The position numbers and the translations under genes are program-made. The notes below the pieces were generated by a model. That model did no database searches. It had not been told where the DNA came from and saw nothing but the letters and a program-made list of their open reading frames with translations. From Smallanthus sonchifolius (lineage: Eukaryota > Streptophyta > Magnoliopsida > Asterales > Asteraceae): a stretch of 64,000 bases of DNA. Within the stretch, counting starts at the first letter, position 1. Every line of letters starts with the position of its first letter. The stretch is from assembly GCA_023525975.1 (NCBI GenBank), contig CM042020.1, positions 111,523,207 to 111,587,206 on the forward strand. The letters run 5' to 3'. Below are positions 55,920 through 64,000 of this stretch, piece after piece.

Positions 55920-56559
55920 GGTTAATCTAGAATTAATTATATAACTTTTTTTACTCATAACATAGGTTGTAGACTAATAAAAATCTATAAAAAGATAAAC
56001 TTACTTCTAAGTATTAATATCAAACTAGAAACCAAGACCCGCACCTTGCAGTGGGGCTGTACGGTAACATTAACGTGGTTAATCACGTAATTAAGCATGC
56101 GCGATGCAGCGTGTTTGTGAACTTTGTTACGCGTGTTGTGACGGTGACATTAAAGTCATCAAGTACATAAAAGAAATGTATGGAGTTGCGACGGTCCGGT
56201 ATAGATAGAAAAAAGTATTACGCCTAGCACGTTGCATAGTAAACAGGACGTAACACTTAAAAGATAAGATCGCTGAAGAAAAAAACATAATTGGAAGAAA
56301 AACATAAAAATACTAAAAGAAAAAAAAAGCCAAAAAACATAAAAGTGCCAGCCATGGGATTGGAACTCGGGTGAGAGAGTTCACAACCCTGAGTACTAAC
56401 CACTCTCACCAGCTCCAACTTTAATAATTACATTTGTAAATATCATACTTAAACACTACAAAAATTATAGAAAGAGAAAAAAAATGTTTTTACTGACCAA
56501 TTAGATTACGTCAAGTGACATAACCCACCGACCTTTCAAATTAAGATATTGTAAATTAC
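55920..56559. other. Intergenic DNA with a tRNA-like fragment
   Basis: At 56345-56415 the minus strand reads 'gagctggtgagagtggttagtactcagggttgtgaact...gagttccaatccc', a tRNA-like remnant (B-box-like gttccaatcc) without a foldable cloverleaf. Nothing else is recognised. Confidence 0.4.
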
Positions 56560-56735
56560 AGAGGTAAACTTACGAAAGGTAGAGTTGAAATTACAAGGGT
56601 AAAGTTGAAACTTTGGAGACTTAAGGAGGGTAAAGTTGAAACTTTAGAAACCGGAGGAGTGGAGTTGAAAGTTGAAACTTTAAATCTTGAGGGGATGAAG
56701 TTGAAAGTTTGTAAAGTTGAGGGGTGGACATGAGA
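56560..56735. repeat. Degenerate minisatellite 'gggtaaagttgaaactt'
   Basis: Five to six irregular copies of a 30-40-bp unit containing 'gggtaaagttgaaacttt', each followed by 'gaga' or 'gaaaccgga'-like purines. Confidence 0.7.
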
Positions 56736-56987
56736 CTTTTGTCGATGACTTTGGATTAACCACCGACATTACGTTTTAAGGGTAAGTAAATTTATCATTA
56801 TTTATTTCAAAATATATTTTAATATGCAAAGTTGATGACTTGTTCAAACACAAATAATACCTAAAATCCTAGAAAATTTCAAAATCTTTAAAAGTGTTCA
56901 TGTAAGATGAATCATCATAAAGAAATTCAAAAAATTTAGGTTCTTTTTTATGAGTTTGAACAAGTTTTTATAAGGATAAGACGAAAC

Positions 56988-57166
56988 TGTAATTTTTGTC
57001 CTTGAGGTTTACCCTAAAAATCACTTTACGTCCCTCCTACTTTAAAACTGTTATTTGCGTCATCGTAGTTTTTATTTTCATCACTTTTCTTTCTTCCCGC
57101 AAACGTCCGTCAATGAATCGTTAGAATTGTGAGTAAATTACATAATTACCCCAGGGACAAAAACTG
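56988..57166. mobile_element. Small MITE-like inverted repeat
   Basis: 'aactgtaatttttgtccttgaggttt' at the left and the inverted equivalent 'accccagggacaaaaactgtaaa' at the right enclose about 180 bp. No clear target duplication. Confidence 0.45.
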
Positions 57167-57183
57167 TAAATTCATTAATGAGG

Positions 57184-57370
57184 GTCTTGCCTGGCATCGT
57201 TGGTCTTGGAAGAACTGGAGCTTCACTAGTCACTACCTGCTCAATTGTCTTCTTATTTCAGATTCGATCCGAAATTTGATTTATGTCAACAAGATCTAGT
57301 GGCGCTGTGTTCTTTGGAGATGGACCATACACTTTGCTTCCAAATGTTGATGATGTTACCTACACCCCTG
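57184..57370 (+). pseudogene. Aspartic-protease-like (EDGP / basic 7S globulin) fragment
   Basis: The + strand reads PGIVGLGRTGASL, then with one frameshift KFDLC, STRSSGAVFFGDGPYTLLPN and VTYTP. These match the region around 'GLGRTxISLPSQ...KFAICLSSS...GVAFFGDGPYxLLP' in EDGP and xylanase-inhibitor-like proteins, which are pepsin-fold apoplastic proteins. Only about 60 residues are present, with a stop and a frameshift. It is directly joined to unrelated GC-rich sequence and lies opposite ITPA exons, so it looks like a captured fragment. Confidence 0.75.
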
Positions 57371-57545
57371 GGTCTACCTCTTCTCCTCCGTCTCCGTCGC
57401 CCTCCACATCCTCCACTTCCGCCACCGCCACCGCTCCCACTGGCCCCATCCCCACCCTTCACAGCCTCGCCATGTCCGCCACCATCCTCGCCGGAACCCC
57501 TGACCTATTACAGGGACTAGAATGCTTGAATTGTTGGAATTGTTA
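57371..57545. other. GC-rich segment, origin unknown
   Basis: C-rich codon-like sequence (PPSPSPSTSSTSATATAP in one frame) with much higher GC content than its surroundings. It could be the 5' coding part of some gene (SLAMSATILAGTPDLL in frame) joined to the protease fragment. The product is not recognised. Confidence 0.3.
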
Positions 57546-57614
57546 GGGGAATTACACTTCCAAAAATGCCCTAACATTTCTAAGGTTCACCACCACCACC
57601 ACCATTGAGTGTAC

Positions 57615-57880
57615 CTGATTAGCGGCCAAAGGAGCTTTCTCTTTGGAGATATCTTCTTGATCGCCTTGCAGTTCCGACACTGTTAATAAAAAAACCATAT
57701 CATCACAAAAACAAGATGTTTGGTGATTATTAGGGCATTATAATTGAATAATATACGTACAGTCGAGTTTTAGGGACTGAAAGGGAATTGATTGCCCTAA
57801 AATAACTTTAACTTCTTCAAGCTTCTTAGCGTTTCCCGTCACGAAAGTCACCGGAGGTAACTTCACCAGTCCACAACCAC
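57615..57880 (-). pseudogene. ITPA / HAM1-like pyrophosphatase, exons 1-2 only
   Basis: Minus-strand exon 1 (about 57862-57761) reads LPPVTFVTGNAKKLEEVK, VILGQSIPFQSLKLD, and is followed by a donor 'gtacgt'. Exon 2 (57679-57615) reads SELQGDQEDISKEKAPLAAN and is followed by 'gtacac'. Together they give LKLDLSELQGDQEDISKEKA, as in plant inosine triphosphate pyrophosphatase, which removes deaminated purine nucleotides (TGNAKK is the substrate-binding start). The remaining exons, with the catalytic acidic residues, are absent. A start at 57983 would add an unnatural Trp/Arg-rich leader. It is therefore a truncated fragment. Confidence 0.82.
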
Positions 57881-58199
57881 CACCCGAAATCGGATTCTGG
57901 AATGAAATCCACCGCCACACCCTCTCATGAAATCGCTGCCACCCTTCTTGCCATCTCGTTTTTTCTGCTCTATCACCATACATTCCGGTGAAGGAACCGA
58001 GTTTCCGATCTATCTCCCAAGATCCCTAAACGCCTTTTAAAGATCACCATTACTCGTCTCCACCCTCTATGAAGCTTTTATAAACCACCATCATGGCCTG
58101 ATTTGTTTCCTCCCACAGTAAGATCGACCGTTTCCTGGTTCCAGAAGAAGATCGAGAGAGAGGGGGAGGAGGGCTGATATCTATTACAGATCCAACCTA

Positions 58200-58268
58200 T
58201 CCATCGATGTTCAGATCTGTTTCACGAAGGGGGACAATCGATGTTCAGATCTGTTTCACGAAGGGGGA
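58200..58268. repeat. Two-copy 37-bp tandem repeat
   Basis: 'atcgatgttcagatctgtttcacgaaggggga' occurs at about 58202 and 58239 head to tail with no internal differences, a recent duplication. Confidence 0.9.
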
Positions 58269-58440
58269 GTGGTACCTGGTGAGCTTGAGACAGGGTGAAT
58301 GTAGTCACCGGAGATAGCGATCGGAAAAACGAATTTGGTGAAAAAGATTGACCGGTGAAGGTGAAGAGATTGGTCGGAAGTGGGGTTAATAGGATTTGTC
58401 TTTCAAGTGGGGTCAATATTTTGTTTTTAAGCATTTGAGT

Positions 58441-59403
58441 CAAATGGGTATTTTAGTCTTTTTAGAAAATATTTAATAGAAAATCTAACAGAGTTAGTCA
58501 TCTGAACTCAAATGATTATAAAAATAAAAGTCAGGTCACAAAGCGATAAAAAAAAGAGCAGAGATTCAAATAGTTAAAACTGAGAAACCTAAAGAACTCA
58601 AATAATAATTTACTCTTAATTCTATGGCTATCATAGTTCTTTTTCTTGATTTGATGTGGAGACTCTTTTAAGTGTTCAAGAATTATAAAAAAAATAGTGG
58701 TAAGGCCGACAAAACTTAATAGCAGTATTGAATTCATCACAAAACGTACTCTCACATATATGATTTACTTAAATTAAATGAAAGAATAGATATATGATGC
58801 CAATCAATAAAATTATTTATGGTAAATACAATGTCATAACTTGATATTAATAATCTATTATATGCGTTTAGTTTCGTTCAAAACTTCTAATTGACGCAAA
58901 TCAGCTAGTTTTCAGTTTTACTTTTTACAGTTCATGTATCAGGTTTAATGGTAAATCGAACCAAATGTTTATCTTCATTATTTAGTTATTTTTATTTTTA
59001 AGAGACATGGCATATGCCGCAATACCACTGAGCCACCTCTGCAACCAACCTACAAGTTTGGTTTGTGTTTTCTAACCACCTAATCAAAATAATAATACGA
59101 TTTTGTTATGAGAAATTATAGTTATTTATTATCAGAATCCCAAACAGCAAGTTTTGATAAGAGACATGGCATGAGAAAATATGGTCCAATAATATGGAAA
59201 TGGGGCCCAGGACAGGAGTAATCTTGGGAAAATGGAAGGTGAGCAAAGAGACAGTAAAAGCATGGGTTTGTCTTTGGGCTTTAAGAGAAATCATGTGGGC
59301 CTCTTCTCTTTCATATGCATTTGCCTTTTGGAAGATAGCGTCTGACCCAAATCCATATATACCCCTATTTTATATATTCAATTTTATTGTGGTAATTAAA
59401 GCT
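58441..59403. other. Intergenic DNA, nothing firm
   Basis: AT-rich. At 58990-59045 the minus strand reads 'gcagaggtggctcagtggtatt', an A-box-like word that may be a SINE head fragment. Confidence 0.35.
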
Positions 59404-60690
59404 TAGAGGTGCACAAATCGGGTATTTTTAAGAACCGGTTCGGTTCTAGGTCCGGTTCTTGGTTAAAAAACCGAACCCTATGTATCGGTTCCGGGTATTC
59501 AAGAACCGGTTCCGGGTATTCAAAGCGGGTATTTCAAGAACCTATTTCCGGCTATTCGAAAAACTTAGTTAAACATATAAATACATTAATTAAACATATA
59601 AATAACTAACTTAAAATGTTATAAAATGGATAAATGTTTAAAACATAAACTCATAAAACATAGATAAATTATATAAAAAAACTAGATTGTCTTCGTTTTT
59701 CTCCTCGTGACTTCGTTTTTTGATCATCTTCGTGACTTGATTTGGTGATTTATTAATCTTATTCTAGTGGGCTTGACATTCCCATGTCGATCTCATCCTC
59801 GTGTATCTTCGCTTCAACGATGTTTTCATCTTCAAGTGACGATGAATCTTGTATCCGCTCCGCCGCATCCAAATAGTCCTTCAAGCATATGCACATTTCT
59901 ACCGATTCGGGGGTAAACCTTGTTCTTCTCAAAGAAATAACCCTGCAACTAAAAGAAAATGTCAATTCTGAAGCTACCGTAGAAGCTTGGACGGTTAGTA
60001 GATCACGGGCCATAGCGGCTAGGATCGGAAATTGGGATTCCTTTCCACCAAGCCAAAATGTCAAAGTTTTCAAATTCTTCTTCGAAAGTGACGCTTGCAA
60101 GAAAATTCGTTGCAATATATCTCCCTAACTCGCTAGTTGGGGTGTTACCACGAGCTCGTTTAGCATTGTCACTTCTCAAAGTATTAAACAAACAAATCTT
60201 TAAATTTCTGTTACGACTATTACTTGAAGTCACATTTTCAAAAGCTTGATGTATTTGTGATGATTGGACATATTTTGATTGATAAATCTCAAATAAATTG
60301 GTTAATTGTTTATTAACTCGGAAATTGCATTTGGAACAAAATTAGGCTCATCTTCGTGCAATTCCAAAGAAAAGCCTATTTTTTCAGTTAAAGTTTTGAC
60401 ACCTCCCGCATTTACGTATGGGTTCAATGCGGCGGAACAAGTAATAACGGGAGGCAACACATTAAAATATTTTTTAAACTTTTTTTCATAGGTTTCATCA
60501 TTTTTACAAAAATTGGGCCTTTAAATTCCAAATCTTCAAGTTTCGTTGCCATTATAAAAAGTTGGTTAATAACTTCACAACTTGGGGGATAATATACTCC
60601 CGACAAAAAGGTATATGCACTTTTAAAAACCCCAAACACATCGGTTAAATTTTCAATAATTTGCCAACTAGATGGCGGGAATGATGTAAC
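59404..60690 (-). pseudogene. hAT (Ac-type) transposase relic with one element end
   Basis: The minus strand encodes the C-terminal two thirds of an Ac-type transposase in broken frames: SSWQIIENLTDVFGVFKSAY, YYPPSCEVINQLFIMATKLE, DLEFKGPIFVK, ARGNTPTSELGRYIATNF, and FDILAWWKG / SQFPILAAMARDLLTVQAST. Then comes SLRRTRFTPESVEMCICLKD, the hAT dimerisation domain (to the stop at 59759). 'tagaggtgcacaaatcggg' at 59404 with repeated 'aagaaccggttc' words at 59430-59540 fits the 3' element end with subterminal repeats. The N-terminal zinc finger and first catalytic Asp region are absent beyond about 60690. It is inactive. Confidence 0.85.
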
Positions 60691-60824
60691 ATACAAAGTC
60701 TTGGTAATTATATTTGTTATATATATAGGGTCGTTACATGTAAAGTGGAAAAATGATAGTGAAACATACAAAGTCTTGGTATAATTGTGCACCACTTGTT
60801 TATAATTACGTAAATAAAAATAAG

Positions 60825-60953
60825 AGTAAAGTGTCATTTTCGTCCCTGTGGTTTGGTCATTTTAGCTATTTTCATCCAAAATGTTTTTTTTAGCCTTTTT
60901 CATCCCTAACCTTTCAAAATCTATCCATTTTCATCCAATTGACTAACCCCGTT
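60825..60953 (+). mobile_element. One arm of a Mutator-type MITE
   Basis: 'agtgtcattttcgtccctgtggtttggtcatttt...tttcatccaattgactaaccccgtta' matches the arm of the element at 55467 in order and spacing, but no inverted partner is present. It ends in the AAT microsatellite. Confidence 0.6.
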
Positions 60954-60954
60954 A

Positions 60955-61009
<55 letters not shown>
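60954..61009. repeat. (AAT)n microsatellite
   Basis: About 17 AAT units, ended by 'gataatat'. Confidence 0.95.
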
Positions 61010-61010
<1 letters not shown>

Positions 61011-61286
61011 TAATATACAAGTTCATATATAATTACACGCCGTTTATATATAATAATATATACTTATACGCACAGTAGATCAACATTTTTCAAAATGTTT
61101 ATTTTTTAAAAGTATATATAATAATATTATACTCAAACTAAAGAGAATAAAATATTCGATTTTATTGTGTAACTTCCTTTAAAAATAATGAAGTATTTAA
61201 AAGGTATTTGCTTTTAAAATAATAATGGAAATTGATAAAAAGTTAACAATTATTTTATACGGCTTATATATATATATATATATATA

Positions 61287-61690
61287 GTTGAGGGTTTCAG
61301 AGAAAACCACATAGTTAGGCGAAAACCGAGAAAACCACTAAAAAAAACCAATTTTAACCAATCATATAATAATATTTATTTTTTATTTAATTTTATTTTT
61401 ATTTATAAGAGTATCAATGTAATATTATATATTTTTACCAAAAAACCATTCAAGTATTGGTTTACGTATACGTAACACATAGTGTTACGTATACGTAAAT
61501 AGACAAAAAAATTGCGGTTACGTATACGTAAAACACAATACGTTAATGATTTTTTGGTAAATTGTGTAATATTATATTAATACACTTAGAAATGAATTAA
61601 AAAAATAAAAAATCTATAAATTATTTGATTGGATTTTAATGGTTTTCTCGGTTTTTGCCTAACTTTGTGGTTTTCTTTTGATGCTTCCCC
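61287..61690. mobile_element. MITE with ~150-bp inverted arms inside a TA tract
   Basis: The left arm 'gagaaaaccacatagttaggcgaaaaccgagaaaaccact' is the inverted copy of the right arm 'atggttttctcggtttttgcctaactttgtggttttc', and the similarity continues inward ('aataatatttatttttt'; 'ttaccaaaaaa'). (TA)n lies on both sides. The centre repeats 'acgtatacgtaa' three times (palindromic, about 61464-61532). No coding capacity. Confidence 0.82.
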
Positions 61691-62470
61691 TATATATATA
61701 TATATATATGATACACTAAAAAGCGTTAAAAGTCTAAGAAACCATCAAGAGTTGCTATGTTTCCTAATGGGTGGGGGTAAAAGTGTCCAACGAAACCTAA
61801 AATTTTGGGCAACGATAACACACAAGGCTAACGCGCCGTTGTATTTGCTGACTCAACAATAAAACAAAATTCGCCGCACCAGTTCAACCCGTTTTGTAAA
61901 AAGTTTTTTCCAAGTATAACAATACAATACTAAAATTTAAGGTATAAATATTCGATGTCGTAGTATACTTTTCTTAAAAAAGTAATGACATAAAAAATTT
62001 ATTCATGTTTAAAAATGCTGGAATAAGAAAAAAGTCAACAATGGGTGATCATTACCCATTTCCCCTCCTTGCCAAAACTTGTGTGAAAATGGAGTCCACG
62101 TGACACCTCTCCAATCTTAGTCAGTGAAAACTCTTGATCATTGGTCCAGAATTCTTCTCACAGTTCTTAGCCTTCTATGGCTTTTTAGCTGAACCACATT
62201 ATATATCATCGACTATGGAAAATCAAGAAACAATAATCAAGAATGATGATTGACAAGGAAGAAACAATAAACAGAAAAGTGAAATTGAATAACACGATAA
62301 ACATGAAGAAGTATTTATGTTCATGTACATCAGGTTCGTTTTTCATCAGTTTTGGTTCATTTAACAGACTCGTTTTCCATGGTGAAATAGGAATCAATTT
62401 TGAATTTTTGTATAGGTTTAAGTCATGTATTTACTGTGTTTTTCTTTGTTTTTATTTCATTTTTAGCAAC
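61691..62470. other. Intergenic DNA, nothing recognised
   Basis: Begins with the rest of the (TA)n tract. No recognised gene. Confidence 0.35.
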
Positions 62471-63005
62471 TTTTCTACCCAATTATTACATATGCATATA
62501 TATGTAATTATACATTACATATATGTAATTTTGTTCTTATATATATGTAGTTATGTTTTTTACATGTATGTAATTCTATTCATACAAAAAAACACTACAC
62601 ATATGTAATTCACGCATATATAATTCTTTTATTGTAATGTTAACACGAAGAACATAAAGAACACGATGTAAATCAATTGTTCTAATTTTTTTTTTTTTTT
62701 GTTAATGGTATACATATATGTAAGAACATTATCATAAATGCAACTCTCAAGTTGTGTATGATTAGGTGATCTACGTACGTGTATCATTACATATAGGTAA
62801 CTTAGTTCTATATTTTATTATTTCAGTACTTTTTTTAATTATACAACCGTCTATCCTACATTTAGCCTTGAAAAGTCATATGTATTTGTAATTTAACTAT
62901 TTACATATACGTAAATGGTTACATATATGAAATCTACTAATTTGTATATATGCAATTGGTTGTGTCTGCAAATGGTTGTGTCCATAGTTACATATATGTA
63001 CATCA
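62471..63005. repeat. Dispersed 'acatatatgtaa' palindrome cluster
   Basis: At least ten variants of the palindromic word 'ttacatatatgtaa' (also 'acatgtatgtaa', 'acatatgtaa') occur over 530 bases without a fixed period. The cluster may be a decayed AT-rich element or a nest of short foldbacks. Confidence 0.55.
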
Positions 63006-63560
63006 GTTCCAAGCACTAGTCAACCGATAATTATGTTCTTCTTCCTCCTATTTCCTTGAGTTTTTACTAAAAAAAGTATGAAACTCATGGTCTTTTTATT
63101 GAGATTTTGTGAAAAAAGAAACACCTGTGAGACAGAAGAGATTGTGAGAAATGAAGGTATTTTGATTAATAATCTCGGGGGTTCCTAAATTCCAATATTT
63201 GATTTCCCCATTTTATCCCTAAACCCACTCATTAAATCCACAAGCTTCCTTTTTTTAATTTTTTTTTACATAATTGTCATTACGTGATTTCACCATATAT
63301 CAATTAAGATCAATGGTTATGATTAGTTTTCTTTAAAATTTGGTTTTTGACACGAACGCTAAATTATTCCTTATTTGATTACCCTATTGTCAAGTCTAGG
63401 GTATACTATACAGGGTTTTTTTTTTGTCATTCTACCCCTTTTTAAAAGCATTCTAAGGTACATCTAAGGCCATCTATGCATTTATATGAATATTCATTTA
63501 TGTGTTTCTATTTATGGATATTCATCCTCCAGCCTACTATCTGTTGATTTCAATACAATA
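63006..63560. other. Intergenic DNA, nothing recognised
   Basis: AT-rich, no features. Confidence 0.35.
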
Positions 63561-64000
63561 TGATGTTTGCGATATCATAGTGGTGTCATGCATTAACCTT
63601 CATACTGGCCAGGTATGAAAGCAATCTATGATACACACTACGATACTCCCACCTACCATATGGTGCTTTCATCATACAAAGTTCAACACACACAACACAT
63701 TCTTTTTCTAACACCCGATTACACGTACCTGCTTCCTTGGACGGCCTCGGATTGAACCCCGTCTTTTGTTATATCAAGATCACTTCTGGTTTGTGTTTAA
63801 GTACCCCCTCTCTGATACTCAAATCCCTCAAACCGTGCTCTGATACCAACTTGAGACACCACTTTCTTCATTTTGAAATATCAGAGTTTAGGTCCTAGTT
63901 TGCAAAAACTTTTGACACAGCAGTGATAAAGTTATTTTATTATAAAACATATTGTTATTTTACAAACATATGTTCAATATTTATAATACAAAAGACATCG
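63561..64000 (-). mobile_element. 5' part of a minus-strand LTR retrotransposon, cut by the window edge
   Basis: GCTCTGATACCA at 63837-63848 is the reverse complement of the TGGTATCAGAGC primer site (initiator Met-tRNA). To its right, from about 63852 (tgagacacc...), lies the sense 3' end of a 5' LTR that runs off the window. To its left (63560-63836) is leader-like sequence. No gag was recognised further left, so the internal part is truncated or decayed. Confidence 0.7.
63837..63848 (-). other. Primer-binding site (minus strand)
   Basis: Perfect 12-base match to the initiator Met-tRNA 3' end complement, reading leftward; it defines the LTR boundary near 63850. Confidence 0.8.

Noticed and set aside
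56345..56415. Minus-strand tRNA gene
   Set aside because: No complete cloverleaf; only B-box-like remnants.
57374..57577. Trp/Arg-rich minus-strand frame
   Set aside because: Antisense of a C-rich segment; composition artefact.
57615..57983. Functional ITPA gene
   Set aside because: Only exons 1-2 are present; catalytic exons and a normal N-terminus are missing.

Overview
This is plant nuclear DNA: AT-rich, with a few intron-bearing genes on both strands set in a dense, nested field of transposable elements. The best guess is a eudicot, probably Asteraceae (a moderate inference). It rests on the style of the Tekay-type Gypsy elements, a delta-8 sphingolipid desaturase fragment, a plant mobile domain relic and a mitochondrial rps13 insertion. 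No prokaryotic feature, CRISPR array or operon is present.

Three genes look intact after splicing. (1) An Agenet-Agenet-ENT 'plant Tudor-like' nuclear protein, + strand, two coding exons at 10208-11347, 350 aa, with an intron in the 5' leader. (2) A Ran GTPase, - strand, eight coding exons at 23261-25130, 222 aa, whose first coding exon is only the ATG. (3) A secreted DUF642 cell-wall protein, - strand, three coding exons at 32301-35535, 369 aa. All splice junctions were read by eye and keep frame.

Broken host or organellar genes are common. They include a nuclear copy of mitochondrial rps13 (8683-9032), a truncated duplicate of the Agenet-ENT gene's 5' part (12523-12990), a plant mobile domain (MAIN-like) pseudogene (19012-21046), a delta-8 desaturase fragment (22205-22535), and a mixed block with pieces of an EDGP-like aspartic protease (+) and ITPA/HAM1 (-) at 57184-57880.

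Mobile elements, left to right: a minus-strand solo LTR (1840-2749), a Mutator-type MITE with a 9-bp target duplication (4395-4944), a tRNA-derived SINE (6230-6564), a foldback element with subterminal repeats (7255-8460), a decayed Copia element with a 700-bp hAT-like insertion in its leader (12990-17054), a second SINE (18558-18746), TA-microsatellite-associated MITEs (25.6, 51.4, 52.2 and 61.3 kb), a hAT MITE (26120-26323) and a 2.6-kb solo LTR (26502-29083). At 36.2-48.6 kb a LINE-1 is split by an LTR, which is itself split by a 7.65-kb Tekay chromovirus. Further right come a Helitron cluster (49.1-52.2 kb, plus one at 54.1 kb), a Ds-like hAT (53438-54049), a hAT transposase relic (59404-60690), and the start of a minus-strand LTR retrotransposon at the right edge.

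I found no convincing new multi-gene system. The most notable items are the three-level nest, a Helitron apparently inserted in another Helitron's 5' end, two MITEs sharing a module and a CCCTAAA-like core, the opposite-strand gene-fragment block, and unidentified exon-like segments at 11656-12330.
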